A stretch of DNA of 64,000 bases from Dermacentor variabilis (GCF_050947875.1 NC_134568.1:252225267-252289266); one strand, 5' to 3'. Positions 48,035 through 58,106 are shown, numbered from the stretch's first letter. The notes: generated by a model from the letters alone, not told the origin. Made by a program: numbers and translations.

Positions 48035-48330
48035 CTCGTTCAGGACAGCTCGGGCTTCAGGTAGATTCCCTTGGTGTTCGATGGAAGCAAGGGGTCCACC
48101 ACCAACGGGCGTGCGTTGTTCCCTGGACGCTTCGCCCGACTTTCGCCGGCTCGCTGATGGCGTTCCGTCCTAGACGACGGTGGTAAGCGCAATAGTCTGT
48201 CAGAGAACAGTTGCCTCTGCAACGCTGCCACAATGTGCACAAGCAATAGAAGGCACGCGCACCATCACATGATAAGTGGGCGATATGGCGCGAGTGCTGT
48301 CGGCTTTGACTCGAACGTTAGATCACGTGA
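48035..48330 (-). promoter_or_regulatory. 5' leader and likely promoter region of the TACC-family gene
   Basis: This stretch is GC- and CpG-rich compared with the introns and lies directly upstream of the ATG. It contains the palindrome TCACGTGA (48323-48330), an E-box of the USF/MITF/TFE class. No clear TATA box is visible on the minus strand. The transcription start cannot be placed from sequence. Confidence 0.4.
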
Positions 48331-48350
48331 CACCGCTTCACACTGGTAGC

Positions 48351-48975
48351 CATAGAGTTTCTCACTATATTACCTAGAGGGAAATCTGGCGCTGCTGCAC
48401 TGTGGTATGCACGGGAATGCTGGTATTTTGTGACTTTGGATTGGCATCGTTCTCGTAGAGACAGGATACCTTGAAGACCAGCTTGGCAAGTACCGTTCCG
48501 TCTGTCACAATGATTCACTTTCTACTAAAACAGCACGTGAAAATCTGTTTTAGCTTTATTATTACGCGAAAACATGTTTTATTTAACTATGATAACTTGT
48601 TATTGTGTGTATGACTGCATGTTACGTAAAAAAGTATCAGCGGGCCGCTAAAATTGGAAGACAGATGACAAGGTTCGCGCTCGCTTTGAAACAGTTGTTC
48701 GTCTGTTCTTGCTTTTCTCCGCTTGGTCATGCATTGTGGGTGAGTAAAGATGTAATATGCGTGAATGGAAACATTTTATGAAGATTTTACTTTGAGAACG
48801 CGTTATTTGCGTAGCCATATCCACGTTTTAGACGAAGCCTATTACAACACCAGCCAACACGAGCCTCGCAGACACATATACCGTCATTCCCATGACGGCA
48901 CGGTGGCCCCTTAAGAAACTCCCATAGACGGTAGCGCCAGATTACCCTCTAGGTGTTATAGTGAGAAACTCTATG
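48351..48975. mobile_element. CATAGAGTTTC-family element, copy 1 (intact)
   Basis: The 625-bp element has ~43-bp inverted ends (CATAGAGTTTCTCACTATA..., through ACCTAGAGGG(A/T)AATCTGGCGCT) and a perfect 8-bp duplication CTGGTAGC (48343-48350 and 48976-48983). An 8-bp duplication fits hAT or P-type elements; ends beginning CA are seen in both. The interior contains GCATTGTGG|GTGAGTAAA, a donor-like motif also kept in copy 2. No transposase frame is visible. Confidence 0.78.
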
Positions 48976-49167
48976 CTGGTAGCACTGCTATCATAGCCTG
49001 CCCTCCCATACACTCTTTGTGCTTGCCGCATCACCAAAAAAAGCTGCCGTCGTTCATGAAGGCGCCACTTTACATAGGCTAAAACATAGTTTTATAGAAT
49101 AATTACTATAGTCGGATACAACTCATGTCTGCAGTGAAGCCTCGCACACACCCTCATAACCGCCAGC

Positions 49168-49787
49168 CATAGAGTTTCCTACAAAAAATACTAGAGGGAA
49201 CTCTGGCGCTGCAGTCGTCCTACCATGGGAATGATGGGAAGTACATGGATTTGTCTGATCTTCGTGCTTGTGGATTCAGACGTTCTTAAGGCTTTGTATA
49301 TTACGCTATATAAATCTTATTGTCGTATATTTCAGCGCAATCTATATTCTTCGAAGTGCAGAAGGTGCCGGGAACGCGTACAATTGCTATTAATTGCAAC
49401 GATTGAGCTTGTCCAGGTGGCCAAATCGAAACGCGCCAAGCGTCTCAAGGCACTGGCATGCCCGCGATAAATTCATAAGGACGTTTCATTCGCTTGTCGA
49501 TACATGCGTCCGTGGCTTAATGGTTTCAATATCAGGCTTCTGTGCTAGAGTCCCTGTGTTCGAATCCTGCTGTCTGGCAACTTTATAGATGGTTATCTTA
49601 TTACGCAATACACTGTTGAAAATGACGAGTTTAGAAAGTCACAAAGCCGTTTGAAGCCAAAAGGACGAAGTTTAGGCAAATCCATGTACTTCCCATAATT
49701 CCCATGCTGGGACAACTGCTCCCATTGCAGCTCCCATAGACACTAGCGCCAGAGTTCCCTCTAGTAATTTTTGTAGGAAACTCTATG
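49168..49787. mobile_element. CATAGAGTTTC-family element, second subfamily, carrying a tRNA-like segment
   Basis: The 620-bp element has long inverted ends (CATAGAGTTTCCTACAAAAA...ACTAGAGGGAACTCTGGCGCT), followed further in by GGGAAGTACATGGATTTG on both arms. The flanking 8-mers are CCGCCAGC and CAGCCAGC (7 of 8). Its ends resemble those at 48351 but its interior differs and includes the tRNA-like segment at 49507-49577. Confidence 0.72.
49507..49577 (+). ncRNA. tRNA-like segment (Pol III A and B boxes), SINE-type relic
   Basis: A-box-like TGGCTTAATGG (49513-49523) and B-box-like GTTCGAATCC (49558-49567) are correctly spaced at about 34 bp. The anticodon arm does not fold cleanly, so I do not call a functional tRNA. 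A related copy lies on the minus strand at 55318-55374 together with the same downstream sequence. Confidence 0.5.
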
Positions 49788-50500
49788 CAGCCAGCCACTG
49801 TTCCTCCGCAAGGCTGCAAATAGTTCGCACTTCAAACTTTCCCTGTCAACTAAATATGGCGGTAACCACAAAACTAAAATTATAAGCGCGTAATTTTATA
49901 CGTTTTCACTCGTCTATTATAGTGGAATGGTGAAAGCGTAATTCTTTATTGAACTGAAATAAAACGCTTGCTTCGCTGCAAATATTTACTGTCAAGTTTC
50001 TCTTCAGTTGGCATTGAAGTTTTATCAGTAAGACGGACTCGGCAGTGAAATGAACTGTACCGTGGACATTTGAAGAGCGAAATGCTCAGACTCCATGACT
50101 GTTGCACACCTCATCGCTTCCGCCGATGAAAAAACTACAACAGCAGGTATCATGTACGACCCCATTGTGAAAACGTCACATGACGACTTCGTTTGCTTCT
50201 GTGATTGGTTAGCGGAGTAACACAAACCCGCGCAGTCCGTGTGCTTCGGTTGCACTCTGCTGTTTTTTTTTTTTTAAATTTGTATCCTACTACAGAGGGA
50301 ACTCTGGCGCTAGTGTCCAGGGGAGCTGCCATACAGTTTCTCACCAACTCACTACATTACATAGAGGGAAATCTGGAGCTGCTGCGCTATGATATATATG
50401 CATGGAGGAAGGAAAAAGATTCCTTCATCCATGTATACATGGGAATGCCGATATACTGTGACTTCGGATTGGCATCGTTCTCGGACAGCCAAATGGCCTG

Positions 50501-52067
50501 GGGCCGAATCTTATAGCGGTTCGGAACACGAACCATTCGCTTCGCCGCTTACGTCACTAAATGTGCCACTCCCAAGCAGGCGGTGGAAGAAGGGAAGGAG
50601 GCGACCAATATATGAGAGGGTGCCACCTCTGAAGTGTACGTCATTATATGACGAGCTAATCGAGGAATTGCAGAATGTTTCTGTTTGCTAAATAAATGTA
50701 AAATATAAATTAATATTATACGCCAAGTTCTGAAGCATAAACGTGTGGTGCCGGGCGTTTACGCAATGCAGAAGTAATTTATTAATGTCATTCTTTTTCA
50801 TTCTCAGCCGATAGGCGGTATCGCAAGCGTAAATGAGTTGGCAGAGCGCAGCGCTATGTCGTCTGCTACCAAGAGCTCGCACGATGCACGCAACAGGAAC
50901 GCACTGCCAGCACTTCTTAAGTAGCGAGAGCGACAAAACCGTGAACTGGTTCTTAGGGACACCTTTACTAGCCGACTATATCAATTTTCCTTCTTTTTTC
51001 GCCCTTTGTCATCGCCTCGGACATGACTTGCTCGCCACCGCGCTGCCGCTTTCCCTGCGATCTGCCCTACGGCGCGTTGCGTGATAGAAGCAATGGAACT
51101 TGAACGTCACGATATACGGGCCCTGCATTGACTGCGCAAAGTAAAATCGAAGAGCGTAGTGCTGACGGTGAGCGCTGTGCTGTCAAATTGAGGAACAAAG
51201 TGCGGCACTCCCGAACTTGAGAAAAAAGGGCAGCCAAATAAGAGATCTCCACAATATATTCCAGTCCTGACTGTATAGTTTTATCTGCGGAACGAAGGAA
51301 GCGCTGAAGCAGCCTAGGTTGAACTCTTCTGATCGCTGAACGGCGATCCGCAAGCTATTCACGCTGGCGATAGCACTGGGAATTCGATCTCACCATGCAA
51401 ATATCTTCTTGGCATTGGCTTTGAAGCGGAGGTCACGGGAAAGCTGACCCAGCCCTTCTACCGGCCAACACAATAATTGCGAGGGCAACTTTGTGGACAG
51501 TGTCGGCAGCAGAGATCTAGGCCATTCGGATGAATGCTTCGCGTCCGACCGACCTCTGGGAGCTGCAGGCCGGTGGCGATGAACCGCAGCGCGCAATATT
51601 CCTTCCTCTGCGTGGACCGACCACTGGTACGTTTGCACCCGAGACTCCTCCATTTGATAGCATAGCCTGAAAAAAGTCTATTAGAAAGCCGGCAATGGCG
51701 GTGCAACTCATTATCCGTCACTTCTTCGAACGCGTATCGCACTTCCAGCCGTGGTCGACACCGAAAAAGCAACGCCAAGCAGAGGACGAAGGCAAGTAAT
51801 AGCCTCCGAAGCAACCAACGCTCGCGCGCCCGCGCCCAGGGTCGCAAGCCAAGAGCCAAGCCACAGCAACGGAACCCAAAGAGGACTACCCCTTCGCCGG
51901 TTCCTACGACTGGTTCGCTTTGAAGATGATTGACAGATGCGTGACGTATTCATAAATTGCGATACCGCCTCGCTGCCTCTGACGACTTGTGACGTAACCA
52001 AAATTTTGGCCAATCAGGTGAGGCCAAACGAACGGTTCCCCAACCGAACCGATATAAGATTCGGCCC
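50501..52067 (-). mobile_element. PIF/Harbinger element inserted in the CATAGAG element
   Basis: The inverted ends GGGCCGAATCTTATAGCGGT and the mirror of GGGCCGAATCTTATATCGGT are flanked by a perfect CTG duplication (50498-50500 and 52068-52070). The minus strand has a Harbinger-like N-terminus (FEEVTDNELHRHCRLSNRLF, about 51750-51680), matching the 'ely.ryRLs...i' pattern. The nuclease domain with the DDE residues is not recognisable, so this 1.57-kb copy is decayed or internally deleted. Confidence 0.82.
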
Positions 52068-52408
52068 CTGGGGCACCTTAAAGACGCGTCGGGCAAGCAC
52101 CGTTCCGTCTGTCAAAATGATTCATTTTCTACTAAAAGCTAAAACAGCTTTTTACGTTTGTTGATTATTACACAAACATGTTTTGTTTAATTATGAGAAG
52201 CTGTCACTGCATGTAAAATTATCTGAAACGTAAAAAGCATCAGCGGGCCGCTAAAATTTGAGGACCGACAAGATTCGCGCTTGCTCTGGAATAGCTTGTT
52301 GTCTCCTCTTGCTTTTCTTAGCTTGGTTATGCATTGTGGGTGAGTAAACTTCATGGGACGATGTAATATTAGTGAATGAAAACCTTTTATGGAGATTTTA
52401 CTTCAAAG

Positions 52409-53211
52409 GGCCACACAACCGCTCAGAACATGAATCGAGATAACCCCGCTGAAGGAATGATTCCCTATCGTAGTGGCTCACGCGAGCCAAGTTTTTCCCA
52501 TTAAAAGTGGATCTGTATTTTTAATTCATCACTAAAAAAAAAGAAAAACTGCCTTTGGCGCCCCACGCGGCAAAAACATGAAGCTGCATAAGACCTCCAC
52601 CATGTGACCTTCTAGTATACGGGGTTCCTGGTCTCTTTATTAGTATTGAAATGCAGTATACTTTTTGTTATTATAAGTTTTTCCTGACTTACATTGTGCA
52701 GATAAGCCTTCGTTTGTAGTGAGCAGAAAAGTGGCATTGCCTTCGCCTTCGTTTTCAGTGAGTTGGCTTGGCTTGGGGTCTATCAACAGAACAACGACGA
52801 CAGGGCCAGCCAGCCATGACGTAGGCATGTACTTGGGGGGAAAACGCGGTACAAATATAAGCAATGTCTTTACAACAACGAAAACTTATTGCAGCAGCCT
52901 GTTATATTCAAAAGTGTTTGAAAAGGTCAAAACGTAGGTGGGTAACCACAGTTACACTCACTCCTACGAAAGCAAAAGGATGGGCGGCTTTCACAACTTA
53001 CGAGGCGTATCGACATCGCCCTCACTTTTTAGCGTTGCTGGAGGAGGGACTCATACTTTTTATGAAGGTGCTCAGATTGAAAAATTCTGCTTACTAACTT
53101 TCCACGCGCTTCTGAAAGTAACCGTTGCAGATGTAAACACTACCGATGGTAAGCTTTGCGTTGCGCCATAAAAAACGAGGTCCTTGAAAATCGGTTGTCA
53201 GTCCCTTTTAG
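52409..53211 (+). mobile_element. Probable Harbinger-like remnant
   Basis: The insertion is defined by the gap in the CATAGAG element. The left edge reads GGGCCACACAACCGC, a plausible Harbinger end. Plus-strand frames around 52860-53060 read SKRRWVTT and, after a frameshift, MGGFHNLRGVSTSPSLFS, similar to the 'RRWWV...GxFHxLxxELR...F' N-terminus of PIF transposases. No matching right end was found. Confidence 0.4.
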
Positions 53212-53281
53212 GAACGCGTTTTTTATGACCACCGTTTTTTTAGACGAAGCCTCTTACAACACAAAACTCGCAGACACTATA

Positions 53282-53768
53282 CCGGGTGTGTTCCAATTCT
53301 GGCCAGCATCGGAGATTCTACGTAGACAGCCAATGAGACGGCCGAGACAGCTTCATTGCCAAGTAATGGAACTCGGTTCTAACGTTAGAACCATCTGCAG
53401 GACGCTACTGCGATCTGACGCCACCTCGCGGCGACAAAAAAAAAAAAAAGCTGACAAAAGTACACATTATTTCTGTGTTTTAAGTATTTGCGTTGCGAAC
53501 TTGTGAAACATACGATGTGACGTGGCATAGGGAAAACGTGTCTACGTTTTCTTGTGCGCAGACGACCTTCCCGTCGAGTTTCCAAGCATCCTGCTCAGCT
53601 GCCATCTTCTCTGGACAGTAAAATAGCCTGTATCATTTTTCACTTCGATACTGGCTTCATGAAGCTGTCTACTTTGACGTCTTTGTGAGAACTGGAACTA
53701 AACTTAAGAAGGCCGCTGTCCGCTTAACCGTCTACTTTGCCGTCTACGGTGAGTGTTGGAACGCAGCC
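53282..53768. mobile_element. Small element with GGGTGTGTTCCAA ends
   Basis: The ~487-bp insertion has partial inverted ends GGGTGTGTTCCAATTCT and the mirror of GGCTGCGTTCCAACACTC. It interrupts the CATAGAG element between TTAGACGAAGCCT... and CATTCCCATGACAGCAC. The superfamily is uncertain and no clean target duplication is visible. Confidence 0.45.
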
Positions 53769-53881
53769 ACTGTCATTCCCATGACAGCACAGCGCCCCTT
53801 AGGAAACTCCCATAGACGGTGGCGCCAGATTTGCCTCAAGGTGTTATGGTGAGAAACTCTGAGAGCCGCCAATGGGGGCTG

Positions 53882-54148
53882 CACTCTAAGAAAAGTTTAC
53901 ACCCTTTGGAGTGTATATTTGCCACAAAACAATAATCGTCATCTGTCTTGGCCGTATTCCTTTCTTCAAAACGCTGCGCTCGTTACTTTCCTGTCGGGAA
54001 TGCTGTGTCATGCTGATAACGCGCATGCCGTTCGTTACTGGAAAGTACCGGGCTCGCCGCGTTAAAGAAAGGAAATGCGGACAAGACCGATGACGATTAT
54101 CGTTGTGTGGCAAATATACACCCCAAATGGTACAACTGTGTTTAGTGT
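53882..54148. mobile_element. Palindromic MITE, cluster A copy 1
   Basis: The ~265-bp element is an imperfect palindrome. The left arm is CACTCT...GTTTACACCCTTTGG, GTGTATATTTGCCAC, AATCGTCATCTGTCTTG, TTTCCTTTCTT, and the right arm repeats these in reverse. The arms meet around GATAACGCGCATGCCGTTC. No coding sequence. It is followed directly by further copies. Confidence 0.8.
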
Positions 54149-54362
54149 TTAAGAAAACTTTACACCCTTTGGGGTGTATATTTGCCACACAATAATCATC
54201 TGCCTTGCCCGCATTTCCTTTCTTAAAAACGCTGCGCTCGTTACTTTCCTGTCGAGAATGGTCTGTCATACTGAAAACGCGCATGTCGTTCGTGACTTGG
54301 AATTACCGGGCTCGCAGCGTTAAAGAAAGGAAATGCGAAAAAGACAGATTATTATCGTTCAC
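54145..54362. mobile_element. Palindromic MITE, cluster A copy 2 (right arm truncated)
   Basis: The left arm is complete (ACTTTACACCCTTTGGGGTG). The right arm stops after GACAGATTATTATCGTT, where the next copy starts, so the outer part of the palindrome is lost. Confidence 0.75.
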
Positions 54363-54631
54363 TCTACACTCTTAGGCAAAGTTACACCCTTTGGATTGCC
54401 CCTTCTGTCACACAACGACAATCGTCATCTGCCTTGATGCGTTTCCTTTCTTGAAAACGCCGCGCCTGCTACTTTCCTGTCGGGAATGCTATCATGCTGA
54501 TAACGCGCATGCCGTTCGTTACTGGAAAGTACCGGGCTCGCAGCGTTAAAGAAAGAAAACGCAGCAAGGCAGATGACGATTACTGTTGTGTGGCAGAAGG
54601 GGCACTCCAAAGGGTGTAACTTTGCCTACAC
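54363..54631. mobile_element. Palindromic MITE, cluster A copy 3
   Basis: This is a variant with GATTGCCCCTTCTGTCACAC in the left arm and the exact mirror GTGTGGCAGAAGGGGCACTCC in the right arm. The two arms share the same variant, so this copy belongs to a distinct subfamily rather than being a decayed copy of its neighbours. Confidence 0.75.
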
Positions 54632-54899
54632 TGTAAAAACAGTTGCACCCTTTGGGGTGTATATTTGTCCCACAACAATAATCGTCATCTGTCTTGCCCG
54701 CGTTTCCTTTCTTTAACGCTGCGAGCCCGGTACTTCCCAGTCACGAACGGCATGCGCGTTATCAGCGTGACGCAGCATTCTCGACAGGAAAGTAGCGAGC
54801 GCTGAGTTTTCAAGAAAGGAAACGCAAGCAAGGCAGATGACGATTATTGTTGTGGGACAAATATACACCCCAAAGGGTGCAAACTGTTTTTAGAGTGTA
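54628..54899. mobile_element. Palindromic MITE, cluster A copy 4
   Basis: Both arms are complete, with CAGTTGCACCCTTTGGGGTG at left and the mirror ending GGGTGCAAACTGTTTTTAGA at right. The central part is in the opposite orientation relative to copies 1 and 5 (CAGTCACGAACGGCATGCGC). Confidence 0.78.
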
Positions 54900-55169
54900 A
54901 GAGTGTAAGAAACGTTTACACCCTTTTGAGTGTATATTTGCCACACAATAATAATCGCCATTTGTCTTGCCCGCATTTCTTTTCTTGAAAACGCTGCGCT
55001 CGTTACTTTCCTGTCGGGAATGCTATGTCATGCTGATAACGCGCATGCTGTTCGTTACTGGAAAGTACCGGGCTCGCCGTGTTAAAGAACGGAAATGCGG
55101 ACAAGACAGATGACGATTATCGTTGTGTGGCAAATATACACCCCAAAGTGTGCAACTGTTTTTAGTGCG
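54900..55169. mobile_element. Palindromic MITE, cluster A copy 5
   Basis: Both arms are present (ACGTTTACACCCTTTTGAGT at left, GTGTGCAACTGTTTTTAGTG at right). It abuts the tRNA-like repeat copy at 55172. Confidence 0.78.
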
Positions 55170-55171
55170 TT

Positions 55172-55400
55172 CAGCCAGCATGGAAATTATGGAAAGTACA
55201 TGGATTTACCTAAACTTCGTCCTTGTGGCTTCAAACGGCTTCGTGACTTTGTAAACTCGTCATTTTCAACAAAGTACTGCGTAATAAATAATTAAATAAG
55301 CATTATTAAAATTGTCTGACGGCAGGATTCTAACAAAGGACCCCTATCCCGATCCTGAAACCATTACGCCACGGATGCATTTTTTTTTATTTCTTTATTG
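55172..55400 (-). repeat. Partial copy of the tRNA-like element body
   Basis: It aligns in reverse with 49507-49705: boxes TGGCGTAATGG (55371-55361) and GTTAGAATCC (55334-55325), then AAACTCGTCATTTTCAACA and GGGCTTCAAACGGCTT-like sequence through GTACATGGATTT. The CATAGAG-type inverted ends are missing, so this could be a solo SINE rather than a fragment of the larger element. Confidence 0.55.
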
Positions 55401-55439
55401 CCATATTTAGTGAAACATCCGCCCAGCCTGTGTAAGGCT

Positions 55440-55802
55440 ACAGTCTTAAAATAGTTGTACCCTTCGGAGTGTATATTTGCCACAGAACAATAATAGTTAT
55501 CTGTCTTGCCAGCATTTCCTTTCTTGAAAACGCCGCGCCCGCTACTTTCCTGTCGGGAATGCTATGTCATGCTGATAACACGTATATATAGAGATATCGG
55601 GCTCGCCGCGACCAACCGGTTGGTCGCTGCCGAAAATCGGGGGGTCGGCACTGCGACTGCGATTTTTGTCGCAAACGGCGGAAATCGCACTTCCGGTGCG
55701 AAGAAAATCGCATCATGTGAAACAGGCTTTAAAGAAAGGAAATGCGGACAAGACAGATGACGATTATCGTTGTGGCAAAAGGGTGTGATTTTGTTTAAGA
55801 GT
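55440..55802. mobile_element. Palindromic MITE, cluster A copy 6, with internal insertion
   Basis: The arms are separated by an extra segment (about 55611-55728) that is itself partly self-complementary (ACCAACCGGTTGGTCG and repeated GCGA(T/C)TTT... / AAAATCGC). A partial left end of another copy follows at 55803-55835. Confidence 0.65.
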
Positions 55803-55835
55803 GTAGAGTGTAAGAAAAGTTTACACCCTTTGTCA

Positions 55836-56921
55836 CTTGTGTCCGTGTCTGCACGCCTTATCCCCTTTTTTGCATATATGAATCCTTACCAACTAGCTCA
55901 GCTTTCTGTCGTTCTAAGACTACGACAGCATCACGACGATGGGCACATAGCTGTCAGGCAACTTAGGCCACTGTTTCAGCGTAGATAGCGTGAAGACGAT
56001 GGCATGACGAGTCAAATGACGAAGCTGGAATGACGACGATGAAATGACCACGACGGTATATGGTGCATAGGATTACTGTTTGGCTACAAGCCCCAAAGGG
56101 TGCAAACTTAAGAGTGACGTATATATACAGCGCTCAGCGATCAAAACATGATACTCTGAGTGCGTGGCTGTCAGTCCTTTTTTGCGCCACCGGTGGCCAC
56201 TGGAGACATCGAGTTGGTGCAGTTTTGTATCGCATAGAAAGCGAGAGCCTTTGCGATTCTTTGTGACTTCACAAAAGATGCAACATTCAATCGGAACAAA
56301 AAGCACACGACATTCTTGCGTATGCAGAGAGCCTCAAGACATGCTGTGGAATTGGAAAAGTCTGCAAGTTTGAAGCATTACAGCTGGCCATTGATGTAAA
56401 GTATCTCAACATCGCTTGCTCTCCAATGCTTACGATAAGTCCTTGCCACCTTCGCGACCAGGTATTTGCGTCTTCATTCATTTCTTCAAATTTTTCACAA
56501 GTACATCGTTTCAGATAAGTACCCCAATCGGACATCCTCAGATAGAGCATAAATGCCCGAATCACTCGGTCTCCTTTAACATGCATTTTTTTTTTTTCTG
56601 TCGTATTTCAGGCGCCCCCAGTCAGGCTAATGAGCTTCTGCTTTGCTTGGAGGAAAATCAGAAGCCTTTTAATGGCTGACCTGCTGAAGGTTCAAACAAG
56701 AAAATAAAAGAAAGAAAGAAAAGTAATAGAAAAAAAAAAGCTCGACGCCCACTGGCAAAGGTGTTGGTCAACGACGAGTGGGCTGCACCTATGTACCTCG
56801 AGGAGGAAGTACAAGAAACTTCCGTCCCTACGTGATATGCACCAGAGCGAGAGGCTAATTGGAATATCAAGGCACCTGTATTTGAGCAAAATGTTTGCCC
56901 TGCCACTGCCCGTTTTAATTA
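55836..56921. other. Intergenic stretch, unrecognised
   Basis: It contains a small right-end fragment of the palindromic MITE (CCCCAAAGGGTGCAAAC at 56089-56105). Frames such as MYLEEEVQETSVP (about 56780) are short and have no known match. Confidence 0.35.
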
Positions 56922-56923
56922 TA

Positions 56924-57285
56924 CAGGGCATCCCACGTAACTTGAGCCAAAGATTAAAAATATGCTAATGCCACGTAGCTGGATAGAACCAGGGTAATGT
57001 TGTTTGCCGTCGCTTGGAGATACTCAGGTTATTTTTTGCATTCCGCCTAATTAGATAATTAGTCTTAATTGATAAGCTTCTCAAATATTATAATTAGATT
57101 AAAAGTGTCAATGAGAGAATTGTAGACCAACATGAAAAACTGCCGATACAGCTTTCTGTTGCTCAATACGTGCTACATAAAAGTTTTTCCGAGCGTGACA
57201 GAAGCCTGCGAATACACGCGAAGTGCCTCGAGCGGCCAGTCGCGCGGCAATTTTGCGTTTGGTTCCAGTTACGTGGGACACCCTG
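56924..57285. mobile_element. TA-flanked MITE with CAGGGTGTCCCACGTAACT ends
   Basis: The inverted ends CAGGGCATCCCACGTAACT and AGTTACGTGGGACACCCTG are flanked by TA (56922-56923 and 57286-57287). The 362-bp interior is AT-rich (AATTAGATAATTAGTCTTAA) with no coding potential. It is a Tc1/mariner-type MITE by target site. Confidence 0.7.
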
Positions 57286-57383
57286 TAGAGTACCGTTCAC
57301 GGCGCATTGATTCAACGAAGCTTCAGTACTTCGTAGTTTTGGCACGTAAAGCCCCGGGATTTCATTTTTAAAACTTGCGTGCG

Positions 57384-57900
57384 TTATTTTTCAGCTGAAT
57401 GGGCTCCCAAGAAAGCAACAAGCTGCTGTGAGAGTGTTTCGAGGCGTCCTTGTGCCGCACGGCTCTTCTTTGCAATGAACAAATAGTGCTTTATGAAGGT
57501 CATGTTGCTACCCATACCTTTTACACCAGCAAATGAGTTTAACACAGTTACCCCGCAAATGTCACTTAATGATAACTTCGCAAGATGTCGGCCCCAACGC
57601 TGCTGCTCTGAAGCTAATTTATGCTGCTTCCAAGGAGAACCTCCTTTGCAGCTCCATGTTGACGTTCCGAGCGGCAAGCACTGGGTTGCCATTAGGCACT
57701 ATATGTTCTATGTATGGCACAGATCGCGAGTGTGCGCGCCGACATTTTAATGATCCCTCAAATCACTGTTATGCTCTGGAGGTTGCAAGGCGCTGCTACA
57801 AGGAGCATTCCGACGCAATTTCCCGCAAGGAGAAAAAAACGAATGAAACTTTGCGAGACGACGGTGCGAGGAGTTGAGCTTCCTTAATCTCCCTCGACGT
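57384..57900. other. Unidentified stretch with overlapping open frames
   Basis: A plus-strand frame (57533-57877) reads ALKLIYAASKENLLCSSMLT and then a Cys/His-containing basic tail (DRECARRHFNDPSNHCYALE). A minus-strand frame is also open over 57384-57692. Neither resembles a family that I know, and no splice sites stand out. It is likely a transposon remnant. Confidence 0.25.
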
Positions 57901-58106
57901 TTATCATATATCGTAGTCGAAAGCATCACCTCATTTTATTTTCTTCTTTTTTTTTTACTTCATTTTTGCAGCGAGGCGCATATACGGTGGCAATCCTGCC
58001 TGCTCAATCCCGTGTTTTTTCGCGTTTTCACAGCATCCTGATCTTTGATGTTGCAGATGGAGAGACCGGCTACTCCGAAAATGTGGGCGCGAAGGTTTTC
58101 GTTTAA

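Larger units (their letters stand above)
50330..53861. mobile_element. CATAGAGTTTC-family element, copy 2, split by later insertions
   Basis: Segments 50330-50500, 52068-52408, about 53212-53281 and about 53769-53861 align in order with copy 1 (48351-48975): GGATTGGCATCGTTCTCG, ACCGTTCCGTCTGTCA, ATCAGCGGGCCGCTAAAATT, GCATTGTGGGTGAGTAAA, TTAGACGAAGCCT and CTCCCATAGACGGT. The interruptions are separate elements at 50501-52067, about 52409-53211 and about 53282-53768. Flanks GGAGCTGC and AGAGCCGC may be a decayed 8-bp duplication. Confidence 0.75.

Noticed and set aside
49507..49577. Functional tRNA gene
   Set aside because: A and B boxes are present but the acceptor and anticodon arms do not pair, and a diverged copy exists nearby in a repeat.
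51711..52013. Apparent secreted/membrane protein on the minus strand
   Set aside because: It runs into the right end of the Harbinger element (50501-52067); the hydrophobic stretch is in element DNA in a different frame from the transposase-like motif.
52092..52395. Duplicated host first exons (segmental duplication with 48486-48800)
   Set aside because: Both copies lie within CATAGAG-ended elements with target duplications at the intact copy, so transposition explains the duplication better.
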